This document shows positions 1 through 13,702 of a stretch of DNA of 64,000 nt, in pieces. The stretch is from contig NZ_QGLK01000004.1 of the NCBI RefSeq assembly GCF_003202755.1, positions 372,001-436,000 on the forward strand. The letters run 5' to 3'. This DNA is from Bifidobacterium asteroides. GTDB lineage: Bacteria > Actinomycetota > Actinomycetes > Actinomycetales > Bifidobacteriaceae. How positions within the stretch are numbered: the first letter of the stretch is position 1; each line of letters opens with the position of its first letter. The notes under the pieces were generated by a model. The model did no database searches, was not told where the DNA came from, and was given only the letters and a program-made list of their open reading frames with translations. Both the position numbers and the translations under genes were made by a program.

Positions 1-154
1 GGCCCTCATTGAGCTGCGTGAAATAGGAATTGATCTGACGGGCCCGCTTGGCCGCGAAAATGGACAGTGCATACTTCGAATCGGCGTGCTTCATGAGGTC
101 GTCGATGGGTGGATTCGCAAATCCCTGCGGATGGGGCTCGGTACCGAATGCCAT
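1..154 (-). CDS. rpoZ: RNA polymerase omega subunit, N-terminal part (runs off the left edge)
   Basis: Only the first 51 codons are inside the window. The start is the ATG complementary to 152-154, preceded by a GGAGAA ribosome binding site about ten bases upstream. The peptide begins [12 protein letters not shown] and continues with [20 protein letters not shown] and KRARQIN, which fits actinobacterial RpoZ, where this helix contacts the beta-prime subunit. Omega is a small accessory subunit that helps assemble and stabilise RNA polymerase. In bifidobacteria rpoZ usually lies beside gmk, and gmk is found at 2268-2915 on the same strand; here ilvD is placed between them on the other strand. 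The C-terminus cannot be judged. Confidence 0.85.
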   Translation of the reverse strand, partial: MAFGTEPHPQGFANPPIDDLMKHADSKYALSIFAAKRARQINSYFTQLNEG

Positions 155-332
155 AAGATGTTTCTCCAATTCAACTGGATGAACCATTCATTCAATCTGT
201 ATGATTTTACCGCCCGGGCTCGATTTTAGCCTCGGATACTTCTCTGCCGGGAAAAGCAGTGCAAACACGCCGGAAATTCCAACATGTGGTCATGTTCGGG
301 CCGTCACTGTCCCCGTTCACTTGAATGAAACT

Positions 333-2192
333 ATGCAGATGCGATCAGCCAAATTAATGAAGGAACGAGAGTTCGCGGGCGCCCGTGCTCTCTATCGTGC
401 CGCTGGCGTCAAGGGCGAGGACTTCGGCAAGCCCATCGTGGCCATCGCTAATTCCTTCTCCGAGTTCGTGCCTGGTCACGTTCATCTGAACAAGGTGGGG
501 CGTCTGGTCTCAAAGGCCGTCAAGGAAGCGGGTGGCATTCCCCGCGAGTTCAACACCATTGCTGTGGACGACGGCATCGCCATGGGCCATACCGGCATGC
601 TTTATTCTCTGCCCAGCCGTGATCTGATTGCGGACGCTGTTGAGTACTCGGTCAATGCCCACTGCGCCGATGCCCTGATTTGCATTTCCAACTGCGACAA
701 GATCACCCCCGGCATGCTCATGGCCGCTCTGCGTCTGAACATTCCCACAGTCTTCGTCTCCGGTGGCCCCATGGAAGCCGGACGTACCGTCATGCCAGAC
801 GGGACGGTCCAGGAGAGCACGGATCTGATCGACGTCATGTACGCCTCAGCGGATGACAGCATCGACGATGCGGGTCTGCTGGCTTTAGAGAAGACGGTCT
901 GCCCCACCTGCGGGTCCTGCGCCGGCATGTTCACCGCCAACTCCATGAACTGCCTGACCGAAGCCATGGGCCTGGCCCTGCCCGGAAACGGCACCACCCT
1001 GGCCTCGCACACAGCCCGGAAGATGCTCTTCGAGCGGGCCGGCAAGCTGGTTGTCGAAATTGCCAACCGGTACTACCAGGACGATGACGACTCGGTCCTG
1101 CCGCGTTCCATCGCCACCAAGAAAGCCTTCGAAAATGCCATGACCATGGATGTGGCCATGGGCGGATCCACCAACACCGTCCTGCATATCCTGGCTGCCG
1201 CACAGTCGGCGGATGTGGACTTCACCCTGGACGACATCGAGCGCATCTCCCACACGGTCCCCTGCATCTGCAAGGCCTCTCCCTCCGGAGACTGGGAGAT
1301 ATCGGACGTTCACCGCGCCGGCGGCATCTGCGGCATCCTGGGTGAGCTGGACCGTGGCGGAGTGCTGCACAAGGACACGCATTCCATCGACTACCCGGAT
1401 CTGGAGTCCAAGCTCAACGACTGGGACATCATGCGCCCCACCTGCCTGGACGAAGCCAAGGAACTCTATCACGCAGCTCCTGGACACATCACCTCGCCCG
1501 AGCCCTTCAACCAGTCCAAGGAGTGGGAGGACCTGGACACCGACCGCGTCAACGGCGCCATTCACGACCTGGATCACCCGGCCGTCTCCGAAGGCGGCCT
1601 GGCCATACTGCGAGGCAATCTGGCCCCCGATGGCTGCGTGGTCAAGACCGCAGGCGTGCCCAAGGAAATCTGGAACTTCCGCGGACCGGCCCTGGTGGTC
1701 GAATCGCAGGAACAGGCCGTGGAGGTCATACTCAACGGCACCCTGCACAAGGGTCAGGCCCTGGTCATCCGTTACGAGGGACCCAAGGGTGGCCCTGGCA
1801 TGCAGGAGATGCTCTACCCCACCTCATTCGTCAAGGGCAAGGGCATCGGCAAGGACGTGGCCCTGCTGACCGACGGCCGCTACTCCGGAGGCTCATCAGG
1901 CCTGGCCATCGGCCATATCGCTCCTGAAGCAGCCAACAAGGGCCCAATCGCCCTGATCCGCAACGGCGACATGATCCGCATCGATATCCCCAACCGGCGT
2001 GTAGACGTCGAGCTGAGCGATGAGGAACTCGCCCAGCGCCGCGCAGAGCTGGAGGCCGGCGAGGGATACGTAGCCCACAGGGATCGCAAGGTCTCCCTGG
2101 CGCTGAAAGCCTACGCCGCCTTCGCCCGCTCGGCAGACAAGGGTGCCACCCGCGACCCGGATCTGATCAACCAACTGTCGGGTCTGGACTGA
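333..2192 (+). CDS. ilvD: Dihydroxy-acid dehydratase
   Basis: Catalyses dehydration of 2,3-dihydroxy-isovalerate and 2,3-dihydroxy-3-methylvalerate to the keto acids that precede valine and isoleucine; a cytoplasmic iron-sulfur enzyme. Family hallmarks visible are [56 protein letters not shown] (cluster cysteines), [12 protein letters not shown] and DGRYSGG near the C-terminus. The open frame extends upstream to 201, but those 44 residues look untranslated; the ATG at 333 gives [14 protein letters not shown] and a 619-residue protein, the usual family length. A second ATG at 339 is also possible. No strong Shine-Dalgarno is visible before either. The gene stands alone between rpoZ and gmk, both of which face the other way, and ends in a clear hairpin terminator. 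Confidence 0.96.
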   Translation: MQMRSAKLMKEREFAGARALYRAAGVKGEDFGKPIVAIANSFSEFVPGHVHLNKVGRLVSKAVKEAGGIPREFNTIAVDDGIAMGHTGMLYSLPSRDLIADAVEYSVNAHCADALICISNCDKITPGMLMAALRLNIPTVFVSGGPMEAGRTVMPDGTVQESTDLIDVMYASADDSIDDAGLLALEKTVCPTCGSCAGMFTANSMNCLTEAMGLALPGNGTTLASHTARKMLFERAGKLVVEIANRYYQDDDDSVLPRSIATKKAFENAMTMDVAMGGSTNTVLHILAAAQSADVDFTLDDIERISHTVPCICKASPSGDWEISDVHRAGGICGILGELDRGGVLHKDTHSIDYPDLESKLNDWDIMRPTCLDEAKELYHAAPGHITSPEPFNQSKEWEDLDTDRVNGAIHDLDHPAVSEGGLAILRGNLAPDGCVVKTAGVPKEIWNFRGPALVVESQEQAVEVILNGTLHKGQALVIRYEGPKGGPGMQEMLYPTSFVKGKGIGKDVALLTDGRYSGGSSGLAIGHIAPEAANKGPIALIRNGDMIRIDIPNRRVDVELSDEELAQRRAELEAGEGYVAHRDRKVSLALKAYAAFARSADKGATRDPDLINQLSGLD

Positions 2193-2198
2193 TAAACC

Positions 2199-2240
2199 AA
2201 AATCCCCCGATCGGGCTCCCACTCGATTGGGGGATTTTTT
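2199..2240. terminator. Bidirectional intrinsic terminator between ilvD and gmk
   Basis: An inverted repeat (AAATCCCCCGATCG against CGATTGGGGGATTT, one mismatch) is followed by TTTTTT on the plus strand and is preceded by AAAA, so it can act for ilvD and for the converging gmk transcript. Confidence 0.85.
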
Positions 2241-2267
2241 GACTCTTCTGAAGTAAAGTCCAGGTGT

Positions 2268-2915
2268 TCAGAGACCGTATTCCTTGGCGATTACCTTCCA
2301 GAGCGCCTGGGCTGCCTTATCCACGCTGTCGTTGACTATGACCCGGTCGAACTGATTCTCTGAGGCCAGCTCCACCTTGGCGGTCTCCAGCCTGCGGGCC
2401 CGCTGTTCCTCATTTTCGGTCCCCCGCATGTTCAGCCTGGTAACCAGGTCCTGGAATGAGGGCGGTGCCAGGAAGACGTAGAACACTTCCAGGCCCAGCT
2501 CCCCCGCCCGTTGGCGGACACGATGCGCCCCCTGCAGGTCGATTTCCAGAATTGTGGGCACCCCTGCTGCCAGATGGTCCAGAACCGGCTGCAGCGGGGT
2601 GCCGTAGTGGGACATGCCATGAACCAGGGCAGTCTCCAGAAAATCCCCGGCAGCCTCCCTGCGGGCAAATTCCTGCTCATCCATGAACCAGTAGGTGATG
2701 CCGTCCTTTTCGCCCGGACGCGGCGCCCGGGTGGTGGCCGAGACGGAGACCCAGACCTCCGGGTGGGCATGGCGTAGGGCCGCCTCCACAGTGCCCTTGC
2801 CTACGGCCGTGGGCCCCGTCAGCACGATCAGCCGGCCGCCCGTCTTCCCCGGCCCCCCGGTCTGTTTTCCCGAAGGGTCCTGAATCGACATGTCGGCACC
2901 GCTGATCGCTGACAC
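2268..2915 (-). CDS. gmk: Guanylate kinase
   Basis: Phosphorylates GMP to GDP with ATP, an essential step in guanine nucleotide supply. The P-loop GPTAVGKGT sits near residue 36, followed by the GMP-binding stretch with SVSATTRAPRPGEKDG and YWFMD, and the lid region with RLNMRGTENEEQ. About 215 residues, normal for the family once a short N-terminal extension is allowed. The frame is open from a GTG at 2921, but AAAGGAA lies directly against that codon; the GTG at 2915 has correct spacing, and an ATG at 2891 is a further option. It lies downstream of carB on the same strand with a 73-base gap, so it may share the carAB transcript. Its 3' end faces ilvD across a shared terminator. Confidence 0.94.
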   Translation of the reverse strand: MSAISGADMSIQDPSGKQTGGPGKTGGRLIVLTGPTAVGKGTVEAALRHAHPEVWVSVSATTRAPRPGEKDGITYWFMDEQEFARREAAGDFLETALVHGMSHYGTPLQPVLDHLAAGVPTILEIDLQGAHRVRQRAGELGLEVFYVFLAPPSFQDLVTRLNMRGTENEEQRARRLETAKVELASENQFDRVIVNDSVDKAAQALWKVIAKEYGL

Positions 2916-2988
2916 GGCCACTTCCTTTCCTCAAGGTCATCCTCCGGCGTATCTGGACCGGAACATGGGTCAATCATATAGCCAGTAC

Positions 2989-6355
<3,367 letters not shown>

Positions 6356-6363
<8 letters not shown>

Positions 6364-7636
6364 GTGCCTTCCCTTCCCTGGCGTCCTGCATCAAAGTGAC
6401 GAACCTGTCAAACAGATAGGAGGCATCGTGCGGACCAGCCGCCGCCTCCGGATGGTACTGAACGGAGAAGGCCGGAATGTCCAGACACTCCAAACCCTCG
6501 ACCACGCCGTCGTTGAGATCGACATGAGAGACTCGGACACGGCCATATCGGCCTTCACCATAGGGTGAGGGCACTGGGTCTCCCTTGGGTGCCTTGACTG
6601 CGAATCCGTGATTATGGGCGGTGATCTCAACCTTGCCAGTGCTGAGATCCATGACCGGCTGATTGATGCCGCGATGACCGAATTTCAGCTTATAGGTCTC
6701 GAAGCCCAGGGCGCGGCCCAAAAGCTGGTTGCCCAGGCAGATTCCGAAGAATGGTAGTCCGGCATCCAGGACCTGCCTGAGGAGCGACACCTCCTCGTCC
6801 GCGGTCGATGGGTCGCCTGGACCGTTGGAGAAGAAAACCCCGTCAGGCCGCAGGGCCTGTATCTGCTCGATGGTGGTGTCGACGGGGAGTACGTGGACCC
6901 TGCACCCGCGCTCAGCCAGCCTGTGAGGGGTCATGGACTTGATTCCCAAATCCACCGCCGCCACCGTGCAGACAGGCTCTTTCGCCTGACGGTCTCCGAC
7001 TGGTTCGACGATATAGGACCTGTGCGTGCTGACCTCGCCGGTCAGATGGGACCCGCTCATCTTGGGGGCCAAACGGACCTGGTCAAGGAGTTCCTGCATG
7101 GTCCTGGGCCTGCCGCCGTCGTTGAGCATTGGGTCCGGGCCTGAAAAAATACCGGCCCGCATGACACCTGCAGAACGCAAGTGTCGCACGAGCCGGCGGG
7201 TGTCTATGTGACTGATACCGACGATGCCCTGATCGACCAGCTGGTCATGGAGACTGCCCCGGGCCCGCCAGTTGCTGACGTTGGGGCTGGGTTCCCGGAC
7301 TACATACCCTGCCACCCAGATCCTGTCTGACTCCCCGTCCTGGTCATTGACGCCGGTATTACCGATGTGGGGGAAGGTCTGCACAACGATCTGCCGAGCA
7401 TAGCTAGGATCCGTCAGGGTTTCTTGATACCCAGTCATTCCGGTCGAGAAAACAATTTCACCTATTGTAGTGCCCACCGCTCCGAAGGCTCTCCCCACAT
7501 ACACTTCCCCATCCTCAAGGATGAGCAAGGCACGATTGGAGAAACGGCTATCGGAGGTGATGGTGTTGGTGTCTTTCAGGTTCACCGAACCCCCTTGATT
7601 ACCGCGGATATTCGCACCCATATTAATGACCCCCAT
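6356..7636 (-). CDS. carA: Carbamoyl-phosphate synthase small (glutaminase) subunit
   Basis: Hydrolyses glutamine and passes ammonia through a tunnel to CarB. The N-terminal CarA domain ([39 protein letters not shown]) is followed by a class I glutamine amidotransferase domain with the nucleophile in [12 protein letters not shown] and the histidine-glutamate pair in [12 protein letters not shown]. The frame is open from an ATG at 7636, which has no good ribosome binding site; ATG 7621 has GGGGG some eight bases upstream, and GTG 7585 has AAGGGGG at close spacing, so the true start may be at either of these. The last codons overlap carB. An intrinsic terminator separates it from nusB upstream. 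Confidence 0.96.
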
Positions 7637-7719
7637 GGATTATGCCGGCAGACCCAGCCAAAAAATGGTTGGCCAAATCTTCCTGGATAGACTGCAGGTC
7701 AACCAGTCCGAATAGGGCA

Positions 7720-7768
7720 AAAGGCCGACCTGATGCCCTGATAGTTAGCGGGCATCGGTCGGCCTTTA
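7720..7768 (-). terminator. Terminator downstream of nusB
   Basis: A long hairpin (AAAGGCCGACC-TGATGCCC against GGGCATCGGTCGGCCTTT, one bulged base) lies 15 bases past the nusB stop and ends with TTTT on the minus strand. It separates nusB-efp from carA. Confidence 0.8.
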
Positions 7769-7781
7769 TCCGAATCATTGC

Positions 7782-8486
7782 TCAGTTGTCCAAAGGACGA
7801 TCCACATCGGAGGTCAGTTCCTCCGGCAGGGTCAGTTTCAGCTGGTCCAAGCTGGGGGCCGACTGATCGACAGTATGGTCAGGAACATGACCGGATTCCC
7901 CTCCTTCAGATCCACTCGCTGCCGATTCCGACTCGCTGCCAACATGGGCATCCTCAGAGGAAGCAGGCTCAGAGACTGCAACCGCCGCTTTTGCCTTATC
8001 GGATTCATCATCTGAAACGTCTGCATCGGCCTCGGCATCAGCCAGGGCAGCGATTCGATCGGCTTGCTCACGACGAGCCTGATGCTCATCCTTCTCCTGC
8101 TCCAGAGCGCTGAGAACGCCGTGGATGAAGGAGGGAGCATCGACATCCGAAAGTGTCTTGGCCAAGGACAGGGCCTCATCGATGGCCACCTTGTCGGGAA
8201 CCTCGGGATTGTAGAGCATCTCCCAAGCGGCGATACGCAGAATATTGCGGTCGATGGCATGCATGCGGCTCAGCGGCCACCGGGTGGAATGGGTTTGCAA
8301 AGCCTCATCGATATCTCGACGGTGCTCTGCCACACCCTCAACGATGGTCACGGCATAGGCGGGCAGAGGTGTCTGCGCCCCCGGCCTAGCCTTGCGCTCC
8401 TCCAGCAGGGAGAGGAAATCCTGACTCTTCTCATCGGCCTCATACAGGGTGTTCAAGGCCCGCTTGCGGGCTGTGGAACGTGCCAT
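7782..8486 (-). CDS. nusB: Transcription antitermination factor NusB with a long acidic C-terminal tail
   Basis: NusB binds boxA RNA with S10 and supports antitermination of rRNA operons. Residues 1-135 carry the family pattern: ARSTARKRALNTLYEAD, a middle helix ending in HRRDIDEAL, then WPLSRMHAIDRNILRIAAWEML, VAIDEALSLAKTLSD and SFIHGVLSAL. Standard NusB proteins end close to this point (130-150 residues). Here about 100 further residues follow, very rich in Asp, Glu, Ser and Ala and with no predicted fold (DADVSDDESDKAK and similar). The extension keeps a continuous frame and ends just before a terminator, so it appears genuine. It is the gene after efp on the same strand (22-base gap). 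Confidence 0.93.
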   Translation of the reverse strand: MARSTARKRALNTLYEADEKSQDFLSLLEERKARPGAQTPLPAYAVTIVEGVAEHRRDIDEALQTHSTRWPLSRMHAIDRNILRIAAWEMLYNPEVPDKVAIDEALSLAKTLSDVDAPSFIHGVLSALEQEKDEHQARREQADRIAALADAEADADVSDDESDKAKAAVAVSEPASSEDAHVGSESESAASGSEGGESGHVPDHTVDQSAPSLDQLKLTLPEELTSDVDRPLDN

Positions 8487-8508
8487 GGATGTGTGGTTTC
8501 TGCCTTGC

Positions 8509-9072
8509 TCAGTTCTCGCGGCCCAGGTAGGAACCGTCGCGGGTGTCCACCTTGACCTTCTCGCCCTCGCCTACGAAGAGGGGGACCTGAATCTCGGCCC
8601 CGGTCTCCACTGTTGCGGGCTTGGTACCGGCGTTGGAGCGGTTGCCCTGGACGCCGGGCTCGGTTGCCGTCACGGTCAACACCACGGATGCGGGCAGTTC
8701 CACGGACAGGGGGTTGCCGTCATGGAAGCTGATGATGCAGTCGGTGCCCTCAAGCAGGAAGCGCTCCTGATCGCCGACCAAGGCCTCGGGGATGTTGACC
8801 TGCTCATAGGTATTCATGTCCATGAAGACGAAGGAGTCGCCATCCCGGTAGGAGTACTGCATGGTCCTATTGTCGACGGTCTCGAAGTCCATCTTCATGC
8901 CCGCGTTGAAGGTGCGATCCACGATCTTGCCCGAGAGGACGTCCTTGATGGTCGTGCGCACAAAGGCCGGCCCCTTGCCCGGCTTGACGTGCTGGAACTT
9001 GATGACGGTCCAAAGCTTGCCGTCCAGGTTGATGACCGATCCGTTCTTGATGTCGTTGGAAGTCTGTGCCAC
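8509..9072 (-). CDS. efp: Translation elongation factor P
   Basis: EF-P enters the ribosomal E site and relieves stalling at polyproline stretches. The 187-residue protein has the three expected domains; the domain I loop reads [10 protein letters not shown], so a lysine (residue 33) stands at the position that is modified in several bacteria. The C-terminal signature [19 protein letters not shown] and [12 protein letters not shown] is complete. Translation probably begins at the GTG complementary to 9070-9072, nine bases after GAGGTGG. It is immediately upstream of nusB on the same strand and probably co-transcribed with it. Confidence 0.96.
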   Translation of the reverse strand: MAQTSNDIKNGSVINLDGKLWTVIKFQHVKPGKGPAFVRTTIKDVLSGKIVDRTFNAGMKMDFETVDNRTMQYSYRDGDSFVFMDMNTYEQVNIPEALVGDQERFLLEGTDCIISFHDGNPLSVELPASVVLTVTATEPGVQGNRSNAGTKPATVETGAEIQVPLFVGEGEKVKVDTRDGSYLGREN

Positions 9073-9240
9073 CTTGATACCACCTCATTCTGATGAACGT
9101 TCCTTCGGAGGGCTCCTGGCCATCTGCCGAAAGCACCGGGCCTTACAGGATCCGGCCCGCTCGCGATAAATCCTCGCCTATTATGCCACGGCGCATGAAC
9201 ACCGCGGCTGGTCCGGCGGCGAAGTCTGCCGGATATGGGC

Positions 9241-9274
9241 GGGGCCCGGAATCGCAGGAAGGATTCCGGGCCCC
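9241..9274 (-). terminator. GC-rich hairpin downstream of tuf
   Basis: A perfect 13-base-pair stem (GGGGCCCGGAATC with GATTCCGGGCCCC, eight-base loop) begins 35 bases past the tuf stop. No U-run follows on the minus strand, so it may be a Rho-type or RNA-stabilising hairpin rather than a classical intrinsic terminator. Confidence 0.6.
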
Positions 9275-9308
9275 GTCATCGGATTGTGTCGACAAGCGAC
9301 AGGCAATC

Positions 9309-10508
9309 CTACTCGATGATCTTGGTGACTCGACCTGAGCCGACCGTGTGGCCGCCTTCACGAACAGCGAAGGTCAGGCCCTCCTCCATGGCGACGGGCT
9401 GGATCAGCTCGACGGAGAAGGTGGCGTGATCGCCGGGCTGAACCATCTCCACGCCCTCGGGCAGGGTGATGACGCCGGTGACGTCGGTGGTCCGGAAGTA
9501 GAACTGCGGACGGTAGTTGGAGAAGAACGGCGAGTGGCGGCCACCCTCGTCCTTGGTCAGCACGTAGACCTCGCCCTCGAACTTGTGGTGAGGGGTCACG
9601 GTGCCGGGAGCAGCCACGACCTGGCCACGCTCGACGTCCTCACGGCCGATGCCGCGCAGCAGCAGACCGGTGTTGTCACCGGCCTCGGCCTCGTCCATCT
9701 GCTTGTGGAAGGTCTCGATGGAGGTGACGGTGGTGGACTGGGTGTCCCGCAGGCCGACGATCTCCACGTTGGTGTTCACGGGAAGCTTGCCGCGCTCGAC
9801 ACGGCCGGTCACCACGGTGCCGCGGCCGGAGATGGTGAAGACATCCTCGATGGGCATCAGGAAGGGCTTGTCCAGGTCGTGGACCGGGGTGGGGATGTAA
9901 TCGTCGACGGCATCCATGAGGTCCTTGATGGTCTGAACCCACTTGTCGTGGTCAGGGGCATCGTCATGCAGGGCGCCGTAGGCGGAGGTGCGGATGACGG
10001 GGCAGTCGCGGTCGAAGCCGTTCTCGTCCAGCAGATCGCGGACTTCCTCCTCGACCAGCTCGATCAGCTCTTCGTCGTCGACCATGTCGCACTTGTTCAG
10101 GGCAACCAGGATCTTCGGCACGCCGACCTGGCGGGCCAGCAACACATGCTCACGAGTCTGGGCCATGGGGCCGTCGGTGGCGGCGACCACCAGGATGGCA
10201 CCATCCATCTGAGCAGCGCCGGTGATCATGTTCTTCACGAAATCGGCGTGTCCAGGGCAGTCCACATGGGCGTAATGGCGCTTGGCGGTCTGGTACTCGA
10301 TGTGCGCGATGTTGATGGTGATGCCGCGCTCCTTCTCCTCAGGAGCAGCGTCGATCTGAGCGAAATCGTACTCGGGGTTGACGTCCGGGTACTCCTCATG
10401 CAGCACCTTGGAGATGGCCGCGGTCAGGGTGGTCTTGCCGTGATCGACGTGGCCGATGGTGCCAATGTTAACGTGCGGCTTGGTCCGCTCGTACTTTTCC
10501 TTTGCCAT
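9309..10508 (-). CDS. tuf: Translation elongation factor Tu
   Basis: GTPase that delivers aminoacyl-tRNA to the ribosome. The 399-residue protein starts [14 protein letters not shown] and carries the G motifs [18 protein letters not shown] and NKCD, followed by domains II and III with RTTDVTG and [11 protein letters not shown] close to the end. The frame is open 17 codons further upstream, but the ATG at 10508 has GGAGGA at good spacing and matches the conserved EF-Tu N-terminus. It is the last gene of the str operon; a 195-base gap after fusA suggests it also has its own promoter (an A/T-rich TAATAT element lies in that gap near 10570). Confidence 0.98.
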   Translation of the reverse strand: MAKEKYERTKPHVNIGTIGHVDHGKTTLTAAISKVLHEEYPDVNPEYDFAQIDAAPEEKERGITINIAHIEYQTAKRHYAHVDCPGHADFVKNMITGAAQMDGAILVVAATDGPMAQTREHVLLARQVGVPKILVALNKCDMVDDEELIELVEEEVRDLLDENGFDRDCPVIRTSAYGALHDDAPDHDKWVQTIKDLMDAVDDYIPTPVHDLDKPFLMPIEDVFTISGRGTVVTGRVERGKLPVNTNVEIVGLRDTQSTTVTSIETFHKQMDEAEAGDNTGLLLRGIGREDVERGQVVAAPGTVTPHHKFEGEVYVLTKDEGGRHSPFFSNYRPQFYFRTTDVTGVITLPEGVEMVQPGDHATFSVELIQPVAMEEGLTFAVREGGHTVGSGRVTKIIE

Positions 10509-10703
10509 TGTGTTTTGTCCTCCTGGACGTCTCGTAGGTTGCCTGCGCGAACCACGCACAGAGCACTCGCTACATATTACTGGGTTATCGGGTTCTTTGC
10601 CACTTTTGCCCTCCGCCCAGTCAGCGCTACAAGAGTGTAACGCCGACTTGTGACAGAAGAGCCTTTTTGCGGCGGCCCGCCATTGCGGCGGACCGGACCG
10701 GCA

Positions 10704-12830
10704 TTACTCGCCTCGCTGGGCCTTGATGATCTCGTCGCTGACGGTCTTGGGAACCTCAGCGTAGGAGTCCATCTGCATGGTGAACATGGCGCGCCCCTGG
10801 GTCTTGGACCTGAGGTCGCCGATGTAGCCGAACATCTCCGACAGGGGCACCTTGGCGTCGATGACCTTGACGCCGGTGGCGTCGGTCATGGACTGGATGG
10901 AGCCACGACGGGAGTTGATGTCGCCCATGACGTCGCCCATGTACTCCTCGGGAGTACGTACCTCGACAGCCATGATGGGCTCGAGGATAACGGGCTTGGC
11001 CTTGGGAGCGGCCTCCTTGAAGCACATGGAGCCGGCAATCTTGAAGGCCATCTCCGAAGAGTCGACCTCGTGGATCTGGCCATCGGTCAGGGTCGCCTTG
11101 ACGCCCACGACCGGGAAGCCTGCCAGCACGCCGGATTCCATGGCCTCCTGCACACCCGCATCGACCGAGGGGATGAACTCCTTGGTGATGTGGCCGCCGG
11201 TGACCTTGTTTTCGAAGATGTAGGACTCGCCCTCGGAAGTGTCCAGGGGCTCGAAGTTCATGAGCACCTTGGCGAACTGGCCGGAACCGCCGGTCTGCTT
11301 CTTGTGGGTGTACTCCTGGTTCATGACGGGCTTGCGGATGGTCTCGCGGTAAGCCACCTGGGGCTTGCCCACGTTACACTCCACGTGGAACTCGCGGCGC
11401 ATACGATCCACCAGGATGTCCAGCTGGAGCTCGCCCATGCCGGAGATCAGGGTCTGGCCGGACTCTTCATCCGTCTTGACCTGGAAGGTGGGATCCTCCT
11501 CGGAGAGCTTCTGCAGGGCGATACCCATCTTCTCCTGGTCGGCCTTGGTCTTGGGCTCCACGGCCACCTCGATCACAGGATCGGGGAAGGTCATGGATTC
11601 CAGCACCAGCGGCGCCTTCTCGTCGCACAGGGTGTCACCGGTGGTGACGTTCTTGAGCCCGACGAAGGCATAGATGTTGCCGGCGATGGCCTCGTCGACC
11701 GGATTCTCCTTGTTGGAGTGCATCTGGAAGAGCTTGCCGACGCGCTCCTTCTTGTCCTTGGTGGAGTCCAGGACCGTTTCGCCCTGGGCCACCTTGCCGG
11801 AGTAGACGCGCACGTAGATCAGCTTGCCGTAGAAGGGGTGGGTGGCCACCTTGAAGGCCAGGGCTGAGAAGGGCTCGTCCACGGTGGGCTTGCGGTCGAT
11901 TTCGACGGACTCGTCGCCGATCTTGTAGCCCTTGATGGCCGGCACGTCCTCGGGACTGGGCAGGTAGTCCACAACCGCGTCCAGCATGGGCTGCACGCCC
12001 TTGTCTTTGAAGGCGGATCCGCAGAAGACCGGGAAGGCCGACTGCTCGATGGTCATCTTGCGTACAGCGGTGCGGATCTCCTGCTGGGAGATTTCCTCGC
12101 CGCCCAGGTACTTCTCCAGCAGATCCTCGTCCGACTCGGCCACGGCCTCAAGCAGCTCGGTGTGGTACTGCTCAGCCTTGTCCTTAAGGTCGTCGGGGAT
12201 GTCGATGGTGTCGTACTTGGCGCCCAGATCGGCCTCGTCCTTCCAGTAGTAGGCCACCATGCGCACCAGGTCGACCACGCCGTGGAAGTCGCTCTCAGCG
12301 CCGATGGGCAGCTGCATGACCAGCGGCTTGACGCCCAGCTTGTCCTTGATGGTGTCCACCGAGTAGTAGAAGTCGGCGCCCAGCTTGTCCATCTTGTTGA
12401 TGAAGCAGATGCGGGGCACGCCATACTTGTCGGCCTGACGCCAGACGGTCTCGGACTGGGGCTCCACGCCCTCCTTGCCGTCGAACACCGCCACGGCACC
12501 ATCGAGCACACGCAGGGAACGCTCGACCTCGGCGGTGAAGTCCACGTGGCCGGGGGTGTCGATGATGTTGATCTGGTAGCGGTCCTCAGGATCGTGGGAC
12601 TGGCGGTTCCAGAAGGCCGTGATGGCGGCGGAAGTGATCGTGATGCCACGTTCCTTCTCCTGGTCCATCCAGTCCATGGTGGAGGCGCCGTCGTGGGTCT
12701 CGCCGATCTTGTAGTTGACGCCGGTGTAGTAGAGGATACGCTCGGTCGTCGTTGTCTTGCCGGCATCGATGTGGGCCATGATGCCGATGTTGCGGACCTT
12801 GGTCAGGTCCGTGAGCACGTCTTGTGCCAT
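10704..12830 (-). CDS. fusA: Translation elongation factor G
   Basis: GTPase that drives ribosomal translocation and, with RRF, ribosome recycling. The 708-residue protein has the P-loop [13 protein letters not shown], the DTPGHVDFT switch II motif, NKMDKLGAD, the domain II-III region with [14 protein letters not shown] and a domain IV of normal length including [16 protein letters not shown]. Start ATG at 12830 gives [16 protein letters not shown]. It lies 26 bases after rpsG and shares the str transcript. Nothing suggests a paralogue specialised for fusidic-acid resistance; it is the housekeeping copy. Confidence 0.98.
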   Translation of the reverse strand: MAQDVLTDLTKVRNIGIMAHIDAGKTTTTERILYYTGVNYKIGETHDGASTMDWMDQEKERGITITSAAITAFWNRQSHDPEDRYQINIIDTPGHVDFTAEVERSLRVLDGAVAVFDGKEGVEPQSETVWRQADKYGVPRICFINKMDKLGADFYYSVDTIKDKLGVKPLVMQLPIGAESDFHGVVDLVRMVAYYWKDEADLGAKYDTIDIPDDLKDKAEQYHTELLEAVAESDEDLLEKYLGGEEISQQEIRTAVRKMTIEQSAFPVFCGSAFKDKGVQPMLDAVVDYLPSPEDVPAIKGYKIGDESVEIDRKPTVDEPFSALAFKVATHPFYGKLIYVRVYSGKVAQGETVLDSTKDKKERVGKLFQMHSNKENPVDEAIAGNIYAFVGLKNVTTGDTLCDEKAPLVLESMTFPDPVIEVAVEPKTKADQEKMGIALQKLSEEDPTFQVKTDEESGQTLISGMGELQLDILVDRMRREFHVECNVGKPQVAYRETIRKPVMNQEYTHKKQTGGSGQFAKVLMNFEPLDTSEGESYIFENKVTGGHITKEFIPSVDAGVQEAMESGVLAGFPVVGVKATLTDGQIHEVDSSEMAFKIAGSMCFKEAAPKAKPVILEPIMAVEVRTPEEYMGDVMGDINSRRGSIQSMTDATGVKVIDAKVPLSEMFGYIGDLRSKTQGRAMFTMQMDSYAEVPKTVSDEIIKAQRGE

Positions 12831-12856
12831 AATTCCTTGTTCTCGCTCTCTTGGGA

Positions 12857-13327
12857 TTACCAGCGATAGTGGGCGAACGCCTTGTTGGCCTCGGCCATCT
12901 TGTGGGTGTCCTCGCGGCGCTTGACCGCGGCACCCAGGCCGTTGGAGGCATCAAGGATCTCGTTGGCCAGCCGCTCCGACATGGTCTTCTCACGACGGGC
13001 GCGGCTGTAATCGGTCAGCCACCGCAACGAGAGCGTATTGGCGCGGTTCGGCTTGACCTCAACAGGGACCTGGTAGGTGGCGCCGCCGACACGACGGCTG
13101 CGGACCTCCAGGCTGGGACGAATGTTGTCCAGGGCGCGCTTGAGCACGGCCACAGGCTCCTGGTCGGTCTTCTCCTTGACCTGCTCCAAGGCTGTGTAGA
13201 CGATGTTCTCGGCGATGGACTTCTTGCCGTCCAGCAGGATCTTATTGATCAGCTGGGCCACCACGGTGGAACCGTAGATGGGATCGGGCAGGAGCTGGTG
13301 CTTTTTAGCTGGTCCTTTGCGTGACAT
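12857..13327 (-). CDS. rpsG: Small ribosomal subunit protein S7
   Basis: Primary 16S rRNA binding protein that nucleates the 30S head. The 156-residue chain begins [10 protein letters not shown] and includes [44 protein letters not shown] and ends KAFAHYRW, all typical of S7. It begins three bases after rpsL ends, which fits the normal translationally coupled S12-S7 pair of the str operon. Length is that of the family. Confidence 0.98.
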   Translation of the reverse strand: MSRKGPAKKHQLLPDPIYGSTVVAQLINKILLDGKKSIAENIVYTALEQVKEKTDQEPVAVLKRALDNIRPSLEVRSRRVGGATYQVPVEVKPNRANTLSLRWLTDYSRARREKTMSERLANEILDASNGLGAAVKRREDTHKMAEANKAFAHYRW

Positions 13328-13330
13328 GTG

Positions 13331-13702
13331 TTACTTGGCCTTCTTTGCTCCGTACAGGGAACGGCCCTGCTTGCGATCCTTGACTCCCTGGGTATCCAGC
13401 GCACCACGCACGATGTGGTAGCGCACGCCAGGCAGGTCCTTGACACGTCCGCCGCGCACCAGCACGATGGAGTGCTCCTGCAGGTTGTGGCCCTCGCCGG
13501 GGATATAGGCGGAAACCTCGATGCCGGAGCTCAGACGAACACGGGCAACCTTACGCAGAGCCGAATTCGGCTTCTTGGGGGTGGTGGTGTAGACACGGGT
13601 GCACACGCCGCGACGCAACGGGCTGCCCTTGAGTGCCAAAGTCTTCGACTTGCGAGGCTTGGCCTTGCGCCCTTTGCGGACGAGCTGTTCAATTGTTGGC
13701 AA
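13331..13702 (-). CDS. rpsL: Small ribosomal subunit protein S12, TTG start
   Basis: S12 lies at the decoding centre and is the target altered in streptomycin resistance. The body [38 protein letters not shown] and [19 protein letters not shown] is canonical. The frame is open 20 codons further upstream to an ATG, but that part ([20 protein letters not shown]) has no counterpart in S12. The codon where every other S12 has its initiator methionine is TTG, complementary to 13700-13702, with GGAGAGAG about six bases upstream; this gives the standard 123 residues. The PNSALRK loop, where resistance substitutions occur, has the ordinary lysine. Confidence 0.95.
   Translation of the reverse strand: MPTIEQLVRKGRKAKPRKSKTLALKGSPLRRGVCTRVYTTTPKKPNSALRKVARVRLSSGIEVSAYIPGEGHNLQEHSIVLVRGGRVKDLPGVRYHIVRGALDTQGVKDRKQGRSLYGAKKAK

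Noticed and set aside
885-1748. 287-codon frame on the minus strand across ilvD
   Set aside because: Lies fully inside ilvD on the other strand, composition is Gly/Val/Asp-rich as expected for an antisense shadow of G+C-rich coding DNA, and no family motif is present.
9348-10640. 430-codon plus-strand frame opposite tuf
   Set aside because: Mirror of the conserved EF-Tu codons; Val/Gly/Asp/Leu-rich without motifs or ribosome binding site.
10640-10703. GC-rich hairpin just past fusA as a terminator
   Set aside because: The stem is not followed by T on the minus strand, and tuf continues the operon; no support for termination.
10650-11867. 405-codon plus-strand frame opposite fusA
   Set aside because: Antisense shadow of EF-G, same compositional signs as the tuf shadow.
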